Shown piece by piece: positions 57,723-64,000 of a DNA stretch of 64,000 nt. The stretch lies in NCBI GenBank assembly GCA_024811115.1, contig JAKOGH010000722.1, positions 417,875 to 481,874 on the forward strand, written 5' to 3'. The DNA comes from Terana coerulea. Its lineage: Eukaryota > Basidiomycota > Agaricomycetes > Polyporales > Phanerochaetaceae. Within the stretch, counting starts at the first letter, position 1. Each line of letters begins with the position of its first letter. A program made the position numbers and the translations under genes. Below the pieces are notes generated by a model. That model ran no database searches. It saw only the letters and a list, made by a program, of their open reading frames with translations, and had not been told where the DNA came from.

Positions 57723-58379
57723 AGCCAAGTCCTTTTCTTGTTTCGCAACACATTTTTATGACTACCAGTACGCTGTTGCCGCTAGAGTACCACGTACTGA
57801 CCAATTGCTCGACAAGGTGGTGTACACTATTTGGATATTACTTATGCATGTTCCACAGCCTAATAGGCCACATGTTTCCACATCTGCTCTGTGTCTGTGG
57901 TAGGTATGTGCACTCATTTCAGTTTATTTTTCGTGCCGATATGAGTACAGTTCGGTCTCTACTCACCACCTGATGACGACACAGCCACAGCGGCCTTGCA
58001 GTGACGAATCGGATGCGAGGCGTTCACGACCGCGAGGGTACTCGTCACGCCTGTCACGCACCCCGCTCGACCACCGTGACTAATGGGTGACCGGGCCAAG
58101 CCGATGGCACTCCTTTGCCACGCTTGGCGCCCAGGGTTGTGATTGGCTGACGTCTCGCAGGGAGGACCTGCACGGTCACCGTCTCGGCCAGGAAAGAACA
58201 ATTTGTTCGGTATGCTCGCCCCCTTGCTCCCACTCACGTCGTCCCGAACATCCCACCATTCCTTTCCCCTTCTCCCCTTCCTCCGCCTCCCTCAAGTTTC
58301 TGCATTCCCAACACGCGAAGATCTACCTCTGAGGATATCCCCGCCGACCTATTTTCACTGATATCCACCGAAGATCGTC
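57723..58379. promoter_or_regulatory. Intergenic / promoter of ZIP copy 2
   Basis: 657 bp between the tandem ZIP genes. A pyrimidine-rich tract (about 58225-58320) precedes the copy 2 ATG. No zinc-responsive site can be named with confidence. Confidence 0.45.
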
Positions 58380-59830
58380 ATGCACCGAACACGACTTTCC
58401 CAACGGGACGACTCAACGCTGAACTGCGGCTCTGGAGAAGGAGATGATTCCGATTTACACCTCAGAGTCGCCTCGATATTCGTGATATTAGCCGGCTCGT
58501 CGTTTGGTGCCCTGTTCCCTGTGCTGTCGAGGCGCACGAAGTGGCTCGGGTCGAGGGTACCTAAACGCGTTTTCGACACTGCGAAATACTTTGGAAGCGG
58601 GGTCATTGTACGTGCTCATTTCATACAAGTCTGAAAATTGTTCAACGACATGCAGATTGCCACCGCGTTCATACATCTTCTCAGTCCTGCAATCGAAGAG
58701 CTGGGGTCTCCATGTCTCCCACCCGCATGGCAAGAATATGTGAGTATCCGTAACTCTGGCTTCATGGCTTAGCTCATATATTCAAAGCCGTACGCCATGG
58801 CTATCGTTCTCATAAGCATCTTCTCGATCTTCCTTGTCGAGCTCGTCGCCTTCCGATGGGGCACAGCCAAGCTATCCGCTCTGGGTATCGCCCACGACCC
58901 ACACGGTCACGGTATTTCCCACGACTCAAACGGCAATGGCATTGAGACTCATACAGCCCACGGCCCTGAGCTCGAGAGAGGCCGACCGCCTGCGCCCAGT
59001 TCGAACTCATCGGAGCAAGAAATCACCGTTGTCGAGAAGGAGCAGGACGTCGACGCCGTGCTTGATGTCTCCAAGGGCGCCATGCTACTACATCAGCATC
59101 GACAAGAGGATAAACACGGCCATTCGCATGCCGAATCACACAACCACGGGCACTCGCATGGATTAGTCGACGAGTCCGCTGCCACGCAAATTGTTGGAAT
59201 TGCCATTTTAGAGTTTGGCGTTGTCCTACATAGGTTAGTGCCGTCTCCTTCATGCCTCGCGTACGTCAACACTGACAGGAGCCCGTCGCTAGCATTTTGA
59301 TCGGGCTGACCTTAGCCGTGACCGACAACTTCAAGATTCTCTTCATCGTGCTCGTTTTTCACCGTAAGTCACTGAGCTATACCACCGATCGAATCCCTCT
59401 GACTATAGTTATTGCAGAAACGTTTGAAGGTCTCGGAGTAGGCTCACGCCTTGCATACATGGATCTGCCACACCAGTACAACTTCATCCCCGTTTTGGGC
59501 GCGGCGATTTTCGGCATCACCACACCAATAGGTAAGCTTCCGCGTAGTATTTGTGACAGCAGGAATATTCACACTCCTCGTAGGTATCGCTGCCGGCCTT
59601 GGCGTGCGTTCAGGCTACAACCCGGGAGCGCCACCGCCAGCATCGTCAGCGGTGTCCTGGACGCTTTCAGCGCGGGCATCCTCATCTACACCGGCCTGGT
59701 CGAGCTGCTCGCGCACGAGTTCCTGTTCAACAAGGAGATGATCGCAGGGTCCAACGGCAAGCTGATCTACGCGGTTGGCTGTATGATGGCCGGCTGCGCG
59801 CTCATGGCAGTCCTTGGACGATGGGCGTAG
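58380..59830 (+). CDS. ZIP-family zinc/iron transporter, copy 2, with long His loop (one apparent -1 frameshift)
   Basis: A paralogue of the upstream ZIP gene with the same exon pattern. Blocks: VASIFVILAGSSFGALFPVL, TAKYFGSGVI, ATAFIHLLSPAIEELGSPC, AIVLISIFSIFLVELVAF, HDPHGHGISHD, then a cytosolic loop much richer in His than copy 1 (HQHRQEDKHGHSHAESHNHG and more) between TM3 and TM4, FGVVLH, ILIGLTLAVTDN, ETFEGLGVGSRLAYMD, GVLDAFSAGILIYTG and LGRWA to 59828-59830. The frame slips at 59621-59623, where one more C would join GVRSGYNPG to ATASIVSGVLDAF. The longer His loop may make this copy zinc-regulated differently, but that is inference. Confidence 0.92.
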
Positions 59831-60531
59831 GGCAACTCTCGCGGAACGTGCCCTCTTCCGTCTTGGCGCCACCGCCTCCTGGGTATTAGTTGGCAGGTGC
59901 ATGGAATGTAGATGTCGCCATGTCGTTGGCGGCGCGTTGCGTTGCTCGCTACGGCTCCGTACTATTGGTTTTGCAACCGCTCCAGCCTCCAGCATGCCCA
60001 CCAGCCATTACAACTGCACTTTGAAAAGGAGGGAGCCACTGTCGGCCGCAGCTTCCCCTTTTGCATCTTGTACTATGGACTCTTTCGCTTCAACATTTTT
60101 GACAAGCTCGCTGCTCCAGAACTGCTATCGCTTCTTGCTGCTTTCATAACCGCCTTCGCTGGCATGTCTCGTAGTATGTCGTGTTGTTTTCCTCTTTGCA
60201 TTGCTCCCGCTTGCATTTACTTTTACTCGCATCTGCTTTGTTTTCAGTCGAGATTTCTTGCTGTAGCCTACTCAACTGTACTAGTATGTAACATATCATC
60301 TTGACGCACTCAGAATACCATTAGTCCGGATTCTAGAATACACATCTCGGCGCGGACCGACCACACTCCTACGCGGAGGCTTTGTGGCGCCCACGTGCCA
60401 GTGGACGTCGAATGTGGCTAGCGCTGAGCACCGCGACACCGACTCTCACTTGACCTCTCACCAGTACGTCAGTCCCGCCAACGCCAGCAAATTGTCGTTG
60501 GTTCTGATGATCGAGAATAGTGAAGGCCAAG
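59831..60531. other. Intergenic, nothing recognised
   Basis: This is 3' flank of ZIP copy 2 and AT-richer spacer. Open frames are short and domain-free. Confidence 0.4.
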
Positions 60532-61490
60532 CCACATACACAATGTCTTACAGGTATGCATTTGTTCAGATTCTCCTGCGGACAGTGAAATCATCCAGTG
60601 ACACACCGATCCATCCTCGCGATGATAGTGACCCCGTTCGTGCCGAAAGGATCGCCAAGTCGGAGCGCAAGTACGAAGACTTTCGGTCTGCGATGATTGA
60701 AGCCGCACATGAGCTGAATACGCTGCGGCCCGTGTCCTGTCTCCTGAAGACGTCCTATCGGACATTTTTCTGGAGAGTAGTGCCAGTACTATGATGTCTG
60801 ACTACTACTGGCCGCAAGGCCGTCCCAGGAGCCAGAAGCGAGGCTAGCTATTACCCACGTCTGTCGAGACTGGCGACGCGCCGCACTCGACTGTGGGTTG
60901 CTATGGTCCTACATCGAACTGGGTCGCCGACTCGACTACACGGCAGCTCTGGTCGAACGAGTCCAAGATTGTCTGCTCCGATGTGGGTACTCGGGAAGGA
61001 AATGCATGCTACAGGAAGTTATCCTCATTCTCCAACAAATTCATAGGATACGCTGGTTTGAACTCCCTCCGCTTTCGGGATTGCATACCTGACTCATGAT
61101 CTCCTCCACCACTTTCCGCAACCTATGAGCGCCCCAAACCTCAAGTTTTTCGGACACATCAAGTGTAATACCATGGGACTCGTCGAACCTGCCCACGAAC
61201 CCTCCATCGCTGTTTTCCATGATAATTACTCCCAACCTCCAGTCATTGACTATAATGCCGACGGATGATGTGTGGCCAAATCTCATGCATTTGGTTTCGC
61301 TGCGACATCTACGCATCCAGTCTGGGGACGTCTATCTCTGGTGCCGACTATACCAGCAGTGCTCGATGTGCTGAGAGGGCTCTCTCAGCTCAGGAGTCTC
61401 CTCTACGATCTCCACCTTCTCCAGCTGTCATCCCTGTCAGCAATCACTCTGGCATACCCAAGTGCTCTTATCGCACCTGCAGTGTAGAAG
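60532..61490 (+). pseudogene. F-box gene remnant of the common Agaricomycete type
   Basis: The order of fragments matches the usual mushroom F-box genes. A helical lead-in EAAHELNTLRPVSC is followed in a shifted frame by LSPEDVLSDIFLESS (F-box), then in yet another frame by ITHVCRDWRRAALDCGLLWS and YIELGRRLDYTAALVERV (the VCR.WR..AL..P.LWS block). LRR-like pieces such as RIRWFELPPLSG and VSLRHLRIQSGD run on to about 61490. At least two frame changes and stops separate the blocks. One might be a sequence error, but the distal part contains several stops, so I call a pseudogene. Confidence 0.55.
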
Positions 61491-61550
61491 TGCAGCGCAT
61501 ACAGCGCGTACCTCCTCCGAGAAGCAGGAAGCTAGGATGGTTACTCACCT

Positions 61551-61761
61551 GTAGGTTGGTTGATACACACGTTAGTGGGTTGAGAGTTGTAAGAGTCTTA
61601 TTATTATGGCGCAGAGCTGCCTTATATACAATACTGGGTGGCTGTACTCAAACAGACACAAATAGATACAGGACAATAGACAATAGGCATCGTCATGGTG
61701 GAACCTGGTAGAACAATAGAGAAGATGTGAGCAGAGCACTTACGGTCTATCTGACTCAACA
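61551..61761 (-). repeat. 3' LTR of the Copia remnant
   Basis: Read on the minus strand, this 211-bp segment begins TGTTGAGTCAG and ends CCAACCTACA (TG..CA), contains TATATAAGGCAGC and a downstream ATAATAAGACT, and is preceded by a short purine-rich AGTTAGGAGAG like a polypurine tract. It lies directly downstream of the last RNase H fragment. The second LTR is not visible, so the boundaries rest on the TG..CA ends. Confidence 0.65.
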
Positions 61762-63980
61762 CTCTCCTAACTAGCACGGCGTACTGCCTGCGCTGGTTTA
61801 GTCGCGCTAGTTAGCAGCGATGCGAGTCCGAGCATTGGTCGGAACTTCAATCTTGACCCTACCCAGATTCTTGGTAAAGATATCTGCGGGATTGTCAACG
61901 CCAGGTCACGAAGAGTACCGACGTGGCCAGCTTCAACTGACATCGCGAATGTAGTGGTAGCGGATGTCGATGTGCTTAGTGCGCTTTTGAAACGGGATTT
62001 TCCGGGCACGATAGAGCGCCCTGGTTATCGCTGCAGATGGGTGCTCGAAGTTGTAACCGAGTTCAGAGGATATTTCGAATCCACATGACTCCGGGAGCAG
62101 TCGCTGAGTGCGTGTATCGGCATCTTTAGTCGACGTTGCTACTGAGACTTGCGCGAAAGAGCTCAGTTAAAAGCTCCTCCTGCAAGCATTAGCAGGAAGC
62201 CAGTCTGGGCGGCGGTTGGAACAGCCGCCCAATCTGCATCGGTATACGCCACCAGCCTAGCCCGGAAGAGCCGTCATACTCGAGTGTGTAGTTACGAGTG
62301 CCTGACGGTAGCGGCAGATGTACAGGCGCGTGCACATTCGGGTGGTGCGGATGGGTTCGCACTGAACTGTGCGAGCTTTGTGACGCGTACGCAATGTCCG
62401 GTCGTGTACCGAGCATGATATAAAGGAGTGAGCCTATCACAATTTGGAAACGGCTCTGGCGAGCTTTGTTTAGCTCTCCTTCATTTGGTTGAGGGATATA
62501 GCCTCTCGAGGAGCGAGTGCTTTGCCATTTTGGCATTGGTCTGGCCGCAGCGTTCGAGTACCTTTGTCAGGTGGCGCATTGATCATTCGATCTTGTCGCC
62601 AACTCGTTGTATGCGCATGCGCAGAAACTCCTTCGTCGCCCATATCGCGACACTCCCACCATGCATGAAGGACTCCTTTTCAGTACTTTTGCCTACGTCC
62701 GGCGAATATAGCGTCGTCAACATAGACTACGGCTATGACCATGTCATGCCTGCGCCTTGACGTATACGCCAGCATCGGACTTCAGTCTTTGAAGCCGAGC
62801 TCAGCCATAGACTTGCTGGGGCTTTCCAGGGGACAGTCCTTGCTAAGCCAAAGTAAAGGGCGCGACGGAGACGAAGCACCATGTGCTTTTTGAGCAGGAA
62901 AGCCATCGGGTTGTTCCATAGATCTCCTCATCTAACAGCCCGTACAAATATGCGTTACGCATGGAGCCCATAAGGAAGAAGCCTTCCAAGTGCCGCAAGG
63001 GCAGTACGAATCTAACGGTTTCAAACCGTACAACTGGAGAGAAGATTTTGTCATAGTCGATTCCTCAATTTGAGAGAAGCCGCGAGCTACAAGTCGCTTT
63101 CTTTCGAATCTGACTTCTCATCAACCCGGTTCTTAAGCGCGTTTGCCTTTCGGCCGCGGGCGGGTTCGAACACGCCTCTTTTGCTTAATGCATCGAGTTC
63201 ATCTTTGCATGCAGCACGCCATTCTACCTGCTGTTTGCAGGCAGGCGGTTTATGTCGCGTAAAGTCCAGTCTCGGACTGAAGACTTTGTTGCGTCAGGAT
63301 CGACTGCTTGAGCAAGCAAATAATTGTAGAAATTTACTCCTTCCACCGGCACAGTCGTGCCAGTGCATCATCTGGCACTGGGCTTTCGCTAGAGTGTGCC
63401 AGGTGGGCTCAGTGATATCGAGACAGGTTCGAGCTGTTCGGATGTAGAGGCTAACTTGGGACGTGTGGCGGGGACACTGTCGGGCTGCTAGACTGGCCGC
63501 GCTGGTAGCTAACCTTGGTGGGCTTGGTCTGGCCAGTCTGCTTTTCCCAACTACGGATACCTCATCGGAGCACCAAAATCCGTGACGGTGCTTGTGACTG
63601 GTCGTACGGGAGCTGGATTTTGACTGGGATCCTACGTGCGCCATACTACTGCCGCGGTCAGCAGGAATAACTGGTGGTGCCAGTACCTGCGGATCTTCAT
63701 GTTGGTGTCCTTTCCGCGACGAGGCGGCTCGGGCTACGGCCACTGGGGGCTTAGGGTTGAGCCGGTCGTTGTCCGCTCGGTTCTCTTTTTGGCGGAAGGA
63801 GGGTTAGGACGAGGTGCAGCTCGCCGTTTAGGCGGTGGCGCATCGTCACGTCACTATCGTCTGATCCTGCACCTTGCGAAGACTCACTGTCGTTCCGCGT
63901 TTTTGGTGTTTTGTGCAGGCGGGTCAGGCCGCGCGGGCATTTTGCCGTCGGGACACTTGGGAAATAAGTTTCGCACCTGA
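61551..63980 (-). mobile_element. Ty1/Copia retrotransposon remnant
   Basis: It reads leftward. Fragments of the copia polyprotein occur in proper order: reverse transcriptase start VEWRAACKDELDAL (near 63200), LKNRV, VVRFETVRF-like text, YLYGLLDEEIY (near 62930), then the RNase H connection SRFQIVIGSLLYIMLGTRPD (near 62440), TRNYTLEYDG (near 62280), and the end IDIRYHYIRDV (near 61950) and NPADIFTKNLGRVK (near 61870). Every block is separated by stops or frame changes, so the element is dead. The 3' LTR is at 61551-61761. The 5' LTR is not in the window, and the limit of homology beyond 63450 is uncertain. Confidence 0.72.
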
Positions 63981-64000
63981 CTCGACTTGAGTTGAGCGAA

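Overview
The window is nuclear DNA from a filamentous basidiomycete, most likely an Agaricomycete such as a polypore-type mushroom. Nearly every gene is split by many 45-70 nt GT..AG introns. The gene content fits as well: single-chain eukaryotic acetyl-CoA carboxylase, a divergent H3/H4 pair, FunK1 fungal kinases, Agaricomycete-style F-box genes and a Ty1/Copia remnant. I see no operons, CRISPR arrays or confident tRNA/rRNA genes.

Layout. 1-494: C-terminal end of an F-box-like gene (copy 1). 0.9-12.2 kb: QNS1 (NAD synthetase) and ACC1 (acetyl-CoA carboxylase), head to head. 12.8-16.4 kb: two more copies of the F-box-like family (copy 2 apparently intact, copy 3 broken) and two abutting inverted-repeat elements. 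16.9-21.5 kb: a membrane-anchored Lys-rich unknown, ribosomal protein eL33 and arginine-pathway ArgJ, the last two head to head. 22.3-32.8 kb: a tandem array of five FunK1 kinase units; one looks full length and four are truncated or decayed. A TA-flanked MITE-like element lies in the array, and one unit is split by a 1.23-kb SINE-like insertion with a tRNA-like head, which itself carries a nested inverted-repeat element. 33.2-41.7 kb: MYND-finger gene, MAK21/NOC1, PAF1 and an ERV1-type sulfhydryl oxidase. 42.0-46.3 kb: F-box copy 4 (broken), a gene-poor stretch with an inverted pair of small Cys-rich ORFs, and a secreted protein. 48.0-54.4 kb: histones H3 and H4, an F-box/LRR-like gene and an F-BAR/RhoGAP regulator. 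56.3-59.8 kb: two tandem ZIP zinc transporters. 60.5-64 kb: a decayed F-box gene, then a reverse-oriented Ty1/Copia remnant with its 3' LTR.

The core genes are unrelated housekeeping functions (NAD, lipid and arginine synthesis, ribosome biogenesis, transcription elongation, chromatin). They alternate with lineage-specific islands (F-box family, FunK1 array, transposon debris).

One cross-cutting caution: at least twelve conserved reading frames or frame segments are broken by a single inserted or missing base, mostly in 2-5 base homopolymers. Affected genes include ACC1, eL33, ArgJ, MAK21, both ZIP genes and others. This looks more like residual sequence error than biology, so single-frameshift pseudogene calls here should be treated with care. 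Coordinates of multi-exon genes are outer limits from start to stop codon, and splice sites were judged by eye.
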